In this document: in pieces, positions 51,337 through 60,069 of the stretch | Position numbering within the stretch: the first letter of the stretch is position 1 | How the letters are laid out: every line of letters starts with the position of its first letter | Source of the DNA: CALZIK01 sp046756565 | GTDB lineage: Bacteria > Acidobacteriota > Thermoanaerobaculia > Multivoradales > JAHEKO01 | Direction: 5' to 3' | Assembly (NCBI GenBank): GCA_046756565.1 | Contig: JBHHWO010000001.1 | Coordinates: 1-64,000, forward strand | Length of the DNA stretch: 64,000 nt | Translations under genes and position numbers: made by a program | Notes under the pieces: generated by a model | Database searches by the model: none | What the model saw: only the letters and a program-made list of their open reading frames with translations | What the model was told of the DNA's origin: nothing

Positions 51337-54300
51337 TTGCTACCACCCGATGAACCAGCCGAAGCTCTGAAGGAAGAGCACGCCGCACGTCCGCGACGGC
51401 GTCGTTCCCGCAAGGGCAAGGCCTCGGCCGGTCCCGTACCACTACACAAGAGAAGCAGCTCCCACTTCCAGCCCAGCGAACGGGACCGTGGCGCCGACGC
51501 CTTCAACGAGGGCCGGGTCAAGGTCGAAGTCGACGGCAGCCGGGCCAGGGCTCAGGTGGAGGACAGCGAGCGCGAGCCCTTCCGGGTCGGCATCGACTGG
51601 TCGAGAGTCGGTGCTCGCCGGCTTCATACCTTCTGCGAATGCTCGCGGTTCGCCGGTGGCGAGCTCTGTCGCCATATCTGGGCGGTCCTGCTGGCCCTGG
51701 CCGAGACCGGTCCCGAGAACCAACCCGCCGGCAAGGATCGCCTGGGCCTGCGCAAAGACCGGGCGGCCAACTGGGAAGACCTCGGTGTGTCGGGCGACCG
51801 CAACGAGGTGCGTGCGATTCACGGCGTCGACCTGGCACGGGCAGCCACGACCCCGGCCAAGGCCCGCTCTTCCCGGGAACGTTCGAGCAGCCGTCGACGA
51901 AACGCCGCCACTTCCTGGCGATCCCAACTCTCGTCGGTGCGCGACGAGGTCGGCACCGCGTCGTTGCCGTCCGCCGCAATCTCGGCGCTGCCTGTTCGTC
52001 CGACACCGATTCCCCACTTCTTCATCAATACCGCCGCGAGCAACAATTCCAGCAGCCTGGTGCTCGACATCTTCGCTCGCAGCGTCAGCAACTCGGGCAA
52101 GACCGGCAAGATGAAGCGGACCGGTCTCGAGCCTCACAAGCTCGAGTCGCTGCTTCTGCCTCGAAGCTCGAACAACGGATCCTCTGACGAGCCCGATCCG
52201 TCGCTGGCACTGGTTACCGAGCTTTCAGCCGACGCCCCCCGAAGAAAAACCAAGAACCGGCGGCGAGCCAAGGCGCAGACCGGTATCCGGCGCCTGCGTC
52301 TGCCGCAGCAGCTCTACGACACCGTTCTTCCGCACCTTTGCAGCCAAGGCACACTCGGCTGGTGGGACGGCCGCGTGCAGAGCAACCTCCACCCACTCTG
52401 GTGGGACGCAGGCACAGCCTGGCGGCTGGCTCTCTACCTGGACATGCACAAGGACGGCGGCGCGCGCCTGCGTGGTCGCCTGGAGAGGGACAGCGAGACC
52501 GTACCCCTGAGCGACCCGGTCCTGGTTCTGGCCCCCGGCGGGCAGAACTCGAACGGCATCCACCGCTCGGCCGGCCACGGTCCGGCGCTGGTGGTCTTTG
52601 CCGAGTCCATCGGACGGCTGGATTTGAACCCCGCCCGCGACCTGCCGTGGCTGAGCCTCTTGCGCGATGCCGGCGAGATCGTGATTCCGATGAAGGACGT
52701 CGAGGAGGCGCTCACAGATCTGATGGCGATGCCGGCGCTACCGCGGCTCGACATACCGGACGAGCTCGATCTCGCCGAAGAAGCTTCGCCTCCCCAACCC
52801 CATCTGGTCCTCGAGCCGGCCGTCGGCTCGGCTCGAATCAACCCGCCGCTCGAAGCGGAGCTTTCGTTCGAGTACGGAGTCCTGCAGGTGAGCGCGGAAG
52901 ACTCCCGCTCCTCGGTGGTCGACTGGGAAGAGAAGACTCTCCTGCGGCGCGATCTCGATGCCGAGCACGCCGCTCTGGTCCGGTTGCTCGAGCTGGGATT
53001 TCAGCCGGTAAAGGCGGCCCAGGGCAATGTGCAAGCGCTCGAGCTCGAGCCGCGCGAGCTACCCGCTGTGATCGAGCCGCTTCTGACCGAGGGGTGGGCC
53101 GTAGAGGTCCAAGGACGCTCGGTGTCGCCTCCGAGCCCGCCGGCCCTACGGGTCGAAAGCGGTATTGATTGGTTCGATTTGAGCGGACAGGTCGACTTTG
53201 CCGGCGATCAACTCGAGCTCAACACGGTGCTGGAAGCGGTTTCGAGGGGAGATCGATTCATCGAGCTCAAGGATGGCTCCCAGGGCCTTCTGCCGGAATC
53301 CTGGATGGAGACCTACGGCTCGCTCGCGGATCTCGCTTCGAGCCCGACCGAGGACGGTCTCCGGTTTCTGCCGTCCCAGGCGCTGATCGTCGACGCCCTC
53401 CTGACCGCGATGCCCCCTGCCGACGTCGACGGGGCGTTCAGCCGGCTGCGCGAGAAGCTGGCTTCGTTCGAGAAGATCAAATCCAAGAAGGAAGCGCGCG
53501 GCTTCGGCGGCACGCTGCGCGGATACCAGCGTGACGGACTGGGCTGGCTTCACTTTCTCCGCGAGTTCGGCCTGGGTGGCGTTCTCGCCGACGACATGGG
53601 ACTTGGCAAGACCGTCCAAGTGCTGGCGTTGATGCAGACCCACCGGACGCCCTCGAAGACCACCAAGCTGCCCTTTCTGGTCGTCGCTCCGCGCAGCGTT
53701 GTCTACAACTGGATCGACGAGGCCTCTCGATTCACGCCCAAGCTCAAGGTGGTCGAATACCGCGGGCCCGATCGCGAGAAACTCCAGGGCAAGTTCGGCG
53801 AACTCGACGTGGTGGTCACGACCTATGGCACGCTTCGCCGCGACATCGGCTTTCTCGCCACCGTCGAGTTCGACACGGTGATTCTCGACGAGGCGCAGGC
53901 TATCAAGAACCCGGGGTCCCAGACCGCCAAGGCCAGCCGGCTGCTCAACGCCCGGCACCGCCTGGCGCTCACCGGCACGCCGATCGAAAACCACCTGGGC
54001 GAGCTGGGCTCGCTGTTTACCTTCTTGAACCCGGGCCTTCTGGGGCGGCTTCCGCGGCTCGAGGCACTGAACGGTGGGCGCGCGCCCAGCAAGCTCGAGC
54101 TCGAGCACATTGCCCAGGACACGCGGCCGTTCATCTTGCGGCGCACCAAAGCGCAGGTACTCCCCGACCTTCCGCCCAAGACCGAGCAGACACTGCTCTG
54201 CACCCTCCATCCCGAGCAACGCGACCTCTACGACAAGGTGCGGGCCAGCTATCAAATCAACCTGCTCGAGCAGGTCGAGGCCAAAGGGGTGGCCGGCTCG

Positions 54301-54897
54301 GCGATTCAGGTCCTGGCCGCTCTCCTGCGGCTCCGCCAGATCGCCTGTCACCCGGCGCTGGTCGATCCAGCGTGGGAAGAGGCCGGCAGCGCCAAGCTGG
54401 ATGCACTCTTCGAGCAGGTTTCCGAAGTGCTCGACGAGGGCCACAAGGTCCTGGTCTTCTCGCAGTTCGTGAAGCTCCTCGGGCTGGTCAAGAAGCGCCT
54501 GGATGCAGACGGCGTCACCTACGCCTACCTCGATGGCCAGACCCGCAACCGGGGCGAGATCGTCGAGCGCTTCCAGACCGAACCCGACTGCAACTTGTTT
54601 CTCGTCAGTCTCAAGGCGGGCGGCACCGGCCTGAACCTGACCGCCGCCGGTTACGTCTTCCTGCTCGATCCGTGGTGGAACCCCGCGGTCGAGGCGCAGG
54701 CGATCGATCGGACCCATCGGATCGGCCAGAGCCAGCCGGTCTTCGCGTACCGGATGATCGCCGAGGATACGGTCGAAGAGAAGATCCTCGAGCTTCAGGG
54801 CTCCAAGAGGAAGCTCGCCGACGCCATCCTGGAAGGCGGCGAAGGCCAGTCACTCAAGGACCTTACGGCCGACGATCTCAAGATGCTCCTGAGCTAG
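51337..54897 (+). CDS. SNF2-family helicase with SWIM zinc finger
   Basis: About 1186 residues. A SWIM motif (Cys100, Cys102, Cys111, His113 in TFCECSRFAGGELCRHIWAV) near the N-terminus is followed by ~500 variable residues. The two helicase lobes come last: LADDMGLGKTVQVLALM near residue 755 (Walker A), VILDEAQAIKNP with DEAQ at 851-854, and LVFSQFVKLLG through DRTHRIGQSQPV in lobe 2. Such proteins move on DNA or remodel protein-DNA complexes. TTG 51337 is chosen because GGAGG lies just upstream; GTG/ATG starts at 51217 have no ribosome site. The TAG stop belongs to the end of the MITE-like element at 54895. Confidence 0.88.
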   Translation: MLPPDEPAEALKEEHAARPRRRRSRKGKASAGPVPLHKRSSSHFQPSERDRGADAFNEGRVKVEVDGSRARAQVEDSEREPFRVGIDWSRVGARRLHTFCECSRFAGGELCRHIWAVLLALAETGPENQPAGKDRLGLRKDRAANWEDLGVSGDRNEVRAIHGVDLARAATTPAKARSSRERSSSRRRNAATSWRSQLSSVRDEVGTASLPSAAISALPVRPTPIPHFFINTAASNNSSSLVLDIFARSVSNSGKTGKMKRTGLEPHKLESLLLPRSSNNGSSDEPDPSLALVTELSADAPRRKTKNRRRAKAQTGIRRLRLPQQLYDTVLPHLCSQGTLGWWDGRVQSNLHPLWWDAGTAWRLALYLDMHKDGGARLRGRLERDSETVPLSDPVLVLAPGGQNSNGIHRSAGHGPALVVFAESIGRLDLNPARDLPWLSLLRDAGEIVIPMKDVEEALTDLMAMPALPRLDIPDELDLAEEASPPQPHLVLEPAVGSARINPPLEAELSFEYGVLQVSAEDSRSSVVDWEEKTLLRRDLDAEHAALVRLLELGFQPVKAAQGNVQALELEPRELPAVIEPLLTEGWAVEVQGRSVSPPSPPALRVESGIDWFDLSGQVDFAGDQLELNTVLEAVSRGDRFIELKDGSQGLLPESWMETYGSLADLASSPTEDGLRFLPSQALIVDALLTAMPPADVDGAFSRLREKLASFEKIKSKKEARGFGGTLRGYQRDGLGWLHFLREFGLGGVLADDMGLGKTVQVLALMQTHRTPSKTTKLPFLVVAPRSVVYNWIDEASRFTPKLKVVEYRGPDREKLQGKFGELDVVVTTYGTLRRDIGFLATVEFDTVILDEAQAIKNPGSQTAKASRLLNARHRLALTGTPIENHLGELGSLFTFLNPGLLGRLPRLEALNGGRAPSKLELEHIAQDTRPFILRRTKAQVLPDLPPKTEQTLLCTLHPEQRDLYDKVRASYQINLLEQVEAKGVAGSAIQVLAALLRLRQIACHPALVDPAWEEAGSAKLDALFEQVSEVLDEGHKVLVFSQFVKLLGLVKKRLDADGVTYAYLDGQTRNRGEIVERFQTEPDCNLFLVSLKAGGTGLNLTAAGYVFLLDPWWNPAVEAQAIDRTHRIGQSQPVFAYRMIAEDTVEEKILELQGSKRKLADAILEGGEGQSLKDLTADDLKMLLS

Positions 54898-55060
54898 TGT
54901 CCTGTCCCAGTGGTTCGGTGCATAAGGCTCGAGGTCATGGTGTGCGCTGCCAAGGCGCCCACGACGCAAGCATAGCTGGGCCTATGTTGAGGAGTGGCAA
55001 CGCCGGCAGCGTGCAGAAAGGCCCGAGATTTGTGTAGCGAATCACTGGGACAGGACACTA
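54895..55060. mobile_element. MITE-like element with perfect 18-bp terminal inverted repeats
   Basis: The left end TAGTGTCCTGTCCCAGTG (54895..54912) and the right end (55043..55060) are perfect inverted copies. The 166-bp unit has no gene of its own. Both ends are TA followed inwards by G, consistent with a TA target duplication and hence Tc1/mariner/IS630-type mobilisation, though this is inference. An internal CATAG-CTGGGC-CTATG hairpin and other blocks recur in the partial copy at the left window edge. It supplies the stop codon of the SNF2 gene. Confidence 0.75.
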
Positions 55061-55105
55061 GGAGTGCCGTGGAGCACGGCCCACACGGAGGTCGGCCGCC
55101 TTGCT

Positions 55106-55546
55106 TCACATCCCCCGCTCGACGAAGATCCCGCCGGCGATCTTGGCCTCGAGCGCGAGCTGGGTCTCGCCCACCTGGACAACATAGGTCGGAGCGCGCT
55201 GGAGTAGCGTGACTTCCGAACCCGGCACCAGCCCGAAGACGGCCAGGGCGCCCGGCCGCTTCGTGCCGGCCAGGGACACCACGCGCGCGCTCTCACCCCC
55301 GTCGAGCTCGGTTAGCGGCCGGCAGGTCTCACAAAGAGCGTCCTCGGCCTCCGGTCCCCCGCCGAACAGGCTCCGGAACCACGACAGCCCGGCGGGCCGC
55401 TCCGGGAACTCGTAGTCGCAGCTCGGACAACGCACCAGGCCGCACGCGGTGCGCATCGGACACCCGTGCTGGCACAGCGTGTCCACCGCCTCGAACTCGA
55501 AGCCGCAGAGCGGGCACACCAGATGTTGGCGGGCGGCCTTGTCCAT
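55106..55546 (-). CDS. FeoA-domain protein with N-terminal zinc ribbons
   Basis: 146 residues from ATG 55546, which overlaps the feoB stop as TGATG, so the two are translationally coupled. The first ~65 residues hold nine cysteines in CPLC, CQHGC, AC, CPSC and later CETC patterns, apparently two zinc ribbons or an iron-sulphur site. The C-terminal ~75 residues form a FeoA SH3-like domain (ALAVFGLVPGSEVTLLQRAP, YVVQVGETQLALEAKIAGGI). FeoA assists the ferrous iron transporter FeoB. The added cysteine-rich part may sense iron or redox state. Confidence 0.86.
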   Translation of the reverse strand: MDKAARQHLVCPLCGFEFEAVDTLCQHGCPMRTACGLVRCPSCDYEFPERPAGLSWFRSLFGGGPEAEDALCETCRPLTELDGGESARVVSLAGTKRPGALAVFGLVPGSEVTLLQRAPTYVVQVGETQLALEAKIAGGIFVERGM

Positions 55547-57534
55547 CAGAAGACACTCCCCAGGCGGTGGACCAGACCGCCCACCAGAAAGGCGAACGGA
55601 AAGATGAACGCGACCATCGACCAGGCCACCTTCTGGCCGTGCTCCTTGGCGATCATCAGGAAGTTCGCAAAGCACGGCATGAAGAGCGTGATCGTGATCA
55701 TGGCGACAAAGATCTGGTGTGGCGTCAGTAGCGGCACCGGCGCGGTCACGGCGTCCAGAATGTAGACCGCTCCGAAGTCGCGGCGCATGAACCCGAGTAG
55801 AAACGCGTTGGCCATCTCGGGCGGCAGACCCAGCCATCCCGAGACCACCGGCTCACCCCACCGGGATAGCCGGTCGAGAACACCGGCGCGATCGAGAACG
55901 AACAACACCGCGGTGCCGATCACGAACAGGGGGATGACTTCCTTCAGGTACCAGTTGATCCGGCTTACCGTCTTGACCAGGATGTTCGACAGATGCGGCC
56001 GGCGCATGGGCGGAATCTCGAGCACGAACTCGCCGCTCTCGCCTCCGAAGAAGCGCGAGCTCAACCAGCCGACAAACAGCAGCACGCCGAGCATGATCGA
56101 GACCCAGGCGATCGCACCCGCCGGTGACAGACTCGCCATCATCGCCAGAAGAACGCCGAGCTGAGCCGAGCACGGGATCGCCAGAGCCAGTAGGAGAGTC
56201 GTCACCATCCGCTCCTTGCGGGTCTCGAGAATGCGAGTGGTCATCGTGGCCATGGTGTCGCAGCCGAGGCCCAGCACCATGGGCAGAACGGCCTTGCCGT
56301 TCAGACCCATGACCCGGAAGACGCGATTGACCATGATCGCGAGCCGGGGCAGGTAGCCCGAGTCCTCGAGCAGGCTGAACAGGAGAAAAAAGGTGGCCAC
56401 GATCGGCAGGATGATCGCGAAGGCATAGGAGAGCGCCATGGTAACCGCGCCGAACTCGCCGACCAGGAAGTCGTGCACGAACCGGAAGGCGCCCTGCGAC
56501 CACGACAACTCCGCACCCGGAGTGAGCTCGTAGTCCGCCGTTACCACGCGGCGCTCGAGCTCGCCCAGCGGAATCTCGTGGACCGGCGTTACCGGGACGG
56601 CGAGTGCCAGCTCCACCGGCTCTACCGGGTGCGTGTGAGGAAACGGCAGCACCGCATCGGCCGCCCGAATCGCCCAGGGGCTCAACCGCTGCTCGAACAG
56701 GCCCACCTCGAGCAAATCGACCAGGGTTCCTGCGCCCAGGAGACCCACGAACCAGAACACGGTCACCAGAGCGGCCAGGAGAAAGAAGATACCCTTGACC
56801 GGGTGCATGGCCCAGAAGCCCAACCGTACCCCCAGCGAAGCCCGCGCGGGCTGAGCGATCGAGTAGGTCTCCGCCATGATCTCCCGGATCTCGGCCAGGA
56901 GCGCGCGGTTGTTCTCGTAGTCGTCGAATTCAGGGGCGGCTCCGGCTCTTTGGGGCAGCCGCTCGCGACACGGCACCGCTGCCGCCGACAGCGCATCGAT
57001 CAGCTCGCCAGTGCCGAGTGAGCGCGTCGCCACCGAGCGCACCACCGGAACGCCGAGACATTCGCTCAGTCGATCGATGTCGATCGATCCTCCCCGCGCC
57101 TCGAGCTCGTCGTACATGTTGAGGACGAGAATCAGAGGTACGCTGAGCTCGGCGAGCTGAAGGGTCAACAGCAGCGCCCGCCGGAGATTCTTGGCGTCCG
57201 CCACCTGAACCACCGTCGGCGCCTCATCGGCGGCGAGGAGCTCCCTCGTGACCCGCGCTTCGTCGCTGCGTGGCGCCAGGTCGTTGACCCCGGGCGTGTC
57301 GATCACTCGCCAGGAGCCGCCATTGAGGCGCGCCCGCGTTTCGACCAGCTCGACCGTCGTTCCCGGGAAGTTGGATACCGTGACGTAGCGGTCGGTCAAG
57401 TTGCCGAAGAGAACGCTCTTGCCGACGTTGGGGTTGCCCACCAGAACCGCCGTGCGAGCCGGTCCCGCGCGACGAGCGGCGCCGGAGAACGGCATGAGGT
57501 TGTTCGCGGTCTGGCTCATCGGTTTTTCAGTCAC
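55546..57534 (-). CDS. feoB: Ferrous iron transporter FeoB
   Basis: A 662-residue inner-membrane protein with an N-terminal GTPase domain: GNPNVGKS (33-40), FPGTT, DTPG (79-82) and NMYD (139-142). The transport part has the two Gate motifs, around VMGLNGKAVLPMVLGLGCDT and FLLGFMRRDFGAVYILDAVT. A slightly short version without the long C-terminal tail. A second ATG at 57519 (MSQTANN) is possible. The overlapping FeoA-type gene follows. No Fur box was identified in the ~210 bases upstream. Confidence 0.95.
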   Translation of the reverse strand: MTEKPMSQTANNLMPFSGAARRAGPARTAVLVGNPNVGKSVLFGNLTDRYVTVSNFPGTTVELVETRARLNGGSWRVIDTPGVNDLAPRSDEARVTRELLAADEAPTVVQVADAKNLRRALLLTLQLAELSVPLILVLNMYDELEARGGSIDIDRLSECLGVPVVRSVATRSLGTGELIDALSAAAVPCRERLPQRAGAAPEFDDYENNRALLAEIREIMAETYSIAQPARASLGVRLGFWAMHPVKGIFFLLAALVTVFWFVGLLGAGTLVDLLEVGLFEQRLSPWAIRAADAVLPFPHTHPVEPVELALAVPVTPVHEIPLGELERRVVTADYELTPGAELSWSQGAFRFVHDFLVGEFGAVTMALSYAFAIILPIVATFFLLFSLLEDSGYLPRLAIMVNRVFRVMGLNGKAVLPMVLGLGCDTMATMTTRILETRKERMVTTLLLALAIPCSAQLGVLLAMMASLSPAGAIAWVSIMLGVLLFVGWLSSRFFGGESGEFVLEIPPMRRPHLSNILVKTVSRINWYLKEVIPLFVIGTAVLFVLDRAGVLDRLSRWGEPVVSGWLGLPPEMANAFLLGFMRRDFGAVYILDAVTAPVPLLTPHQIFVAMITITLFMPCFANFLMIAKEHGQKVAWSMVAFIFPFAFLVGGLVHRLGSVF

Positions 57535-57746
57535 GAGTGCGGTGGGCTGCCGTCAGCGTACGTGGTGAAGCTCAACCGAGCGACACCCCTAGGGGTAGGA
57601 GCCGCCTGGCTCAGGGTGACCGGACTAGCTGCCGGGATGTCCGTACTCGGGGCGCTCCAGGTTCCGGATGCGATCCCAACCCCCCGGGTCAGAAAAACCG
57701 ATATCCTCTGCCGCAGTATCCCTTTGCAACCGGCAAGGAGCAGGAC

Positions 57747-58037
57747 ATGCTGAATGAGCTGACGCACTCGGATTTCGAGGACCTGGAAGACAAGTCGTTC
57801 GAGATCGACTTCGGCGAGGCCGGCAGGCTCACGGCGACACTCGAGAAGACCGCCCGCTTCGACCTGGAGCCGGAAGAGGGCAAACGCGAGCCCTTTTCGA
57901 TCTTCCTGCGTTGTCCGGCGCCACCGGTTCAGCGGACCTACCCGGCGACGAACAGCAAGCTCGGGACGCTCGAGCTCTTTCTGGTGCCAATCGACGAAAA
58001 CGAGGACGGAATCCTCTTCGAGGCGGTGTTCACGTAG
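57747..58037 (+). CDS. DUF6916-like protein
   Basis: A 96-residue protein from ATG 57747 with AAGGAG six bases upstream. The opening MLNELTHSDFEDLEDKSFEI, the middle KREPFSIFLRCPAPPVQ and the ending ELFLVPIDENEDGILFEAVF fit the DUF6916 pattern. From memory, such small proteins often occur near MdpB/tail-collar genes, and three of those lie about 2 kb downstream on the same strand. No enzymatic residues are visible, and a structural or assembly role is a guess. Confidence 0.75.
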   Translation: MLNELTHSDFEDLEDKSFEIDFGEAGRLTATLEKTARFDLEPEEGKREPFSIFLRCPAPPVQRTYPATNSKLGTLELFLVPIDENEDGILFEAVFT

Positions 58038-58095
58038 GACGGTACGGTCTCCGCCTGCCGTCGAGCAAAGCGAAGCTGCCCCACGTCCGAAAGAC

Positions 58096-58124
58096 TTGAC
58101 GCGCCCGTCGTCTTGACGTATCAT
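58096..58124 (+). promoter_or_regulatory. Sigma70-type promoter of the RHH-Doc operon
   Basis: A -35 TTGACG (58096..58101) and a -10 TATCAT (58119..58124) with exactly 17 bases between. The predicted start of transcription is near 58131, shortly before the antitoxin ATG at 58147. Confidence 0.75.
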
Positions 58125-58136
58125 GATATGTCAAGA
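58111..58136 (+). promoter_or_regulatory. Palindromic operator for the RHH antitoxin
   Basis: A 26-bp palindrome with twelve of thirteen base pairs symmetric (outer ends TCTTGAC and GTCAAGA around TATCATGATA). It covers the -10 region of the promoter, so a bound ribbon-helix-helix dimer or tetramer would block transcription. This is the usual autoregulation of toxin-antitoxin operons. Confidence 0.85.
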
Positions 58137-58146
58137 CAGGAGCGCT

Positions 58147-58359
58147 ATGGCTGCCATCAAGATCAGTTCAAAAGTAGAGGAAGAAGTCTGGGAAGAGCTC
58201 CGAAAGCTGGCTGACGAGTCCCATCAGAGCATTTCGGGTCTCTTGACCGATGCAATCCGAGACTACGTGCGACGACGTCGTGTTCGCCCTGAGGTCCTGG
58301 AGCATCTAGAGTCGTCGATGACCGAGAACGACGAACTGGGTCGCCTCCTTGCCCGCTGA
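58147..58359 (+). CDS. Ribbon-helix-helix antitoxin
   Basis: A 70-residue protein from ATG 58147 (AGGAG upstream) with a CopG/Arc-type DNA-binding N-terminus (AAIKISSKVEEEVWEELRKL then SHQSISGLLTDAIRDYVRRR). The C-terminal ~20 residues should wrap the toxin. Its own operator sits directly upstream. It pairs with the overlapping Doc-type toxin gene, an RHH partner in place of the classical Phd. Confidence 0.87.
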   Translation: MAAIKISSKVEEEVWEELRKLADESHQSISGLLTDAIRDYVRRRRVRPEVLEHLESSMTENDELGRLLAR

Positions 58360-58735
58360 CCCGGTCCAGTTCCTCACGGTCGATGAGGTGCTGACCATCC
58401 ACGAGCGGTTGATCGAGCGGTTCGGGGGAGGCGCCGGAGTTCGCGACCTGGGCCTGCTCGAGAGCGCTCTCTACCGACCGCGAACCGGCTATTACCGAGA
58501 CCTCGCTGAGATGGCAGCAGCCCTGTTCGAGTCGCTCCTCAACAACCATCCGTTCGTGGACGGGAACAAGAGGGTCGCGTTCTTTGCCACGGACGTGTTC
58601 TTGCGCCTCAACGGCTGGAAGCTCCAAGTCGAAGCGGAGTCGGCCAACGAGCGGCTGATCGGGCTCCTGGAGGCCCGTAACGCCAACTTCGACCATCTCC
58701 TCGCCTGGCTTCGAGAGCACCTGGTGAGTCTGTAG
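58349..58735 (+). CDS. doc: Doc/Fic-family toxin
   Basis: A 128-residue protein of the death-on-curing branch of the Fic superfamily. The catalytic loop is NNHPFVDGNKRVAFFATDVF (His67 to Arg75), intact. The phage P1 Doc has HxFxxANKR and phosphorylates EF-Tu, and the DGN form here is common in chromosomal Doc proteins. The start TTG 58349 overlaps the antitoxin's end by eleven bases. The target of this toxin is not known. Confidence 0.9.
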   Translation: MPADPVQFLTVDEVLTIHERLIERFGGGAGVRDLGLLESALYRPRTGYYRDLAEMAAALFESLLNNHPFVDGNKRVAFFATDVFLRLNGWKLQVEAESANERLIGLLEARNANFDHLLAWLREHLVSL

Positions 58736-58742
58736 CGGTCGT

Positions 58743-59213
58743 CTACGGCCGCCATTCCATCAGCCAGTAGACGCCCTGGTCCTCGATCTTCTCGAAGCCC
58801 AGGCGCTTATAGAGCCGCATCGCCGGGTTGTTCTGCTCGACGTGAATGCGCACGAGCTTGCCGGCTTGCCGAACTTCGTCGAGCACGCCACGCATGAGCC
58901 TTCCACCGATCCCTTTGCCGCGGAACTCGGGCAGGAGGGCGATGTCGATCAACCGGTGCTCATCCTCCCGGCGATCGATGTAGAGCCGGCCGATCGGCTC
59001 GCCGTTCACCTCGAGGATCGAGAACTCGGCGTCGGGGAAGATCTCTTGGTAGTACTTGTGCTGGGCTTCGAACTGGATCTTCAGGAAGGCGGCCTTCTCG
59101 GGCTCGGTCCACGGCACGACGGCCATCTCGTCGGCCCGCGTCGAGGCATAGATCCGGCGCAGAAGCGGTTCGTCCGTGTCTGTGATCGGACGCGATGTGA
59201 TGGCCTCAGCCAT
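58743..59213 (-). CDS. GNAT-family N-acetyltransferase
   Basis: A 156-residue acetyltransferase. The acetyl-CoA pyrophosphate loop is LLPEFRGKGIGGRLMRGVLD (Q/RxxGxG/A) near residue 92, and the following VRIHVEQNNPAMRLYKRLGF is the typical last part of the fold. The substrate is not predictable. Its stop lies seven bases from the stop of the convergent toxin gene. It is followed on the same strand by the basic-tailed protein, with which it may be co-transcribed. Confidence 0.88.
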   Translation of the reverse strand: MAEAITSRPITDTDEPLLRRIYASTRADEMAVVPWTEPEKAAFLKIQFEAQHKYYQEIFPDAEFSILEVNGEPIGRLYIDRREDEHRLIDIALLPEFRGKGIGGRLMRGVLDEVRQAGKLVRIHVEQNNPAMRLYKRLGFEKIEDQGVYWLMEWRP

Positions 59214-59223
59214 GAGTGCGTGG

Positions 59224-59760
59224 CTACTTTCTCTTTCGCACCGCTTGCTTGCCGACCGCCTTTGAAGACTTCGTTTTCCTCTTGGCCAGACTCTTCTTGG
59301 CCGCTCGCTTCTTCCTCGCCCGCTTCTTCGCCGGCGTCAGCTTGGCGGGCCGGACCACGGTGTGAAACTCGGCCTCTGCCGATTGGCCCCAGATCTCCCC
59401 TCGCAGAAGGCATCGAGACGGTCCCTCCAGGAGAGAGGCCGCGTCGATTCGGACCTTGCGAGTCTCATGACACTCCTGCCCGGGAGCCAGAGTGAGAGAC
59501 CGGAACTTGAGGGGCTTATCGGGAGGCTTCTCGCCGCCCTTTCCACGGCCGCGTTCCCGGTCGATCTCGCGGCCGTCTTCGTCGAAAACGTGCCAGAAGT
59601 GCTCGTGGTCCCGAGATGGAGAGTGGAGCACGAAGGTCTCGTCCGACGTGTTCAGCAGGGTGGTCCGGATCACCAGCCGGACGGTCTTCTGGCCCGGCTT
59701 GATCTCGACGACGTCGGGAGCGTCGATGCGCGCCTCGATCGCTTCTATGGGCATCACCAT
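59224..59760 (-). CDS. Beta-domain protein with Lys/Arg-rich histone H1-like tail
   Basis: About 178 residues from ATG 59760 with AAGGAG eleven bases upstream. The first ~135 residues are beta-rich (TVRLVIRTTLLNTSDETFVL, RCLLRGEIWGQSAEAEFHTV) with HEHFWHVFDEDGREIDRERG in the middle. The last ~40 residues (KLTPAKKRARKKRAAKKSLA and onwards) are a lysine/alanine repeat like that of bacterial histone H1-like proteins, suited to binding nucleic acid or another polyanion. No known family is recognised with confidence. Confidence 0.7.
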   Translation of the reverse strand: MVMPIEAIEARIDAPDVVEIKPGQKTVRLVIRTTLLNTSDETFVLHSPSRDHEHFWHVFDEDGREIDRERGRGKGGEKPPDKPLKFRSLTLAPGQECHETRKVRIDAASLLEGPSRCLLRGEIWGQSAEAEFHTVVRPAKLTPAKKRARKKRAAKKSLAKRKTKSSKAVGKQAVRKRK

Positions 59761-60069
59761 GATCCTTGAAACTCCTTTCTGTGGATCGAGGAACGCAGCA
59801 GAGCCGCCCTGGCTTCCGCGACCGCCCAATGGCCTAGCCCGTCGCTAGCGCCGGTTCCCAAGCGCTCTGTCCGGCTCTTGAGCCGCAGCCTAGCACCCTC
59901 GTCTCCGACTCGCTCCGTCTTCCGGTCGGTCTGCGTTGCACTCCCCAGCGGATCTTTGACAACTTCCTTCCGTTGACCTACGATCCCAGGACCAATTCAG
60001 TCGGCAACCACAGGTTTCTGCCTTCACTCTCGGGGAATGGAGAAGGTTGAGCCAGACAAGGAGGTGCAC
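59761..60069. other. Divergent intergenic region between the basic-tailed gene and the MdpB cluster
   Basis: 309 bp without a supported gene. It should hold promoters for both sides. No convincing -35/-10 pair or palindrome was found by eye. Confidence 0.4.

Noticed and set aside
53146..54717. 523-codon antisense frame under the SNF2 helicase
   Set aside because: The plus strand holds all helicase motifs. The antisense translation has no recognisable domain.
55547..55837. Longer start of the FeoA-type gene
   Set aside because: It would lie inside feoB in another frame. The TGATG overlap gives a natural start.
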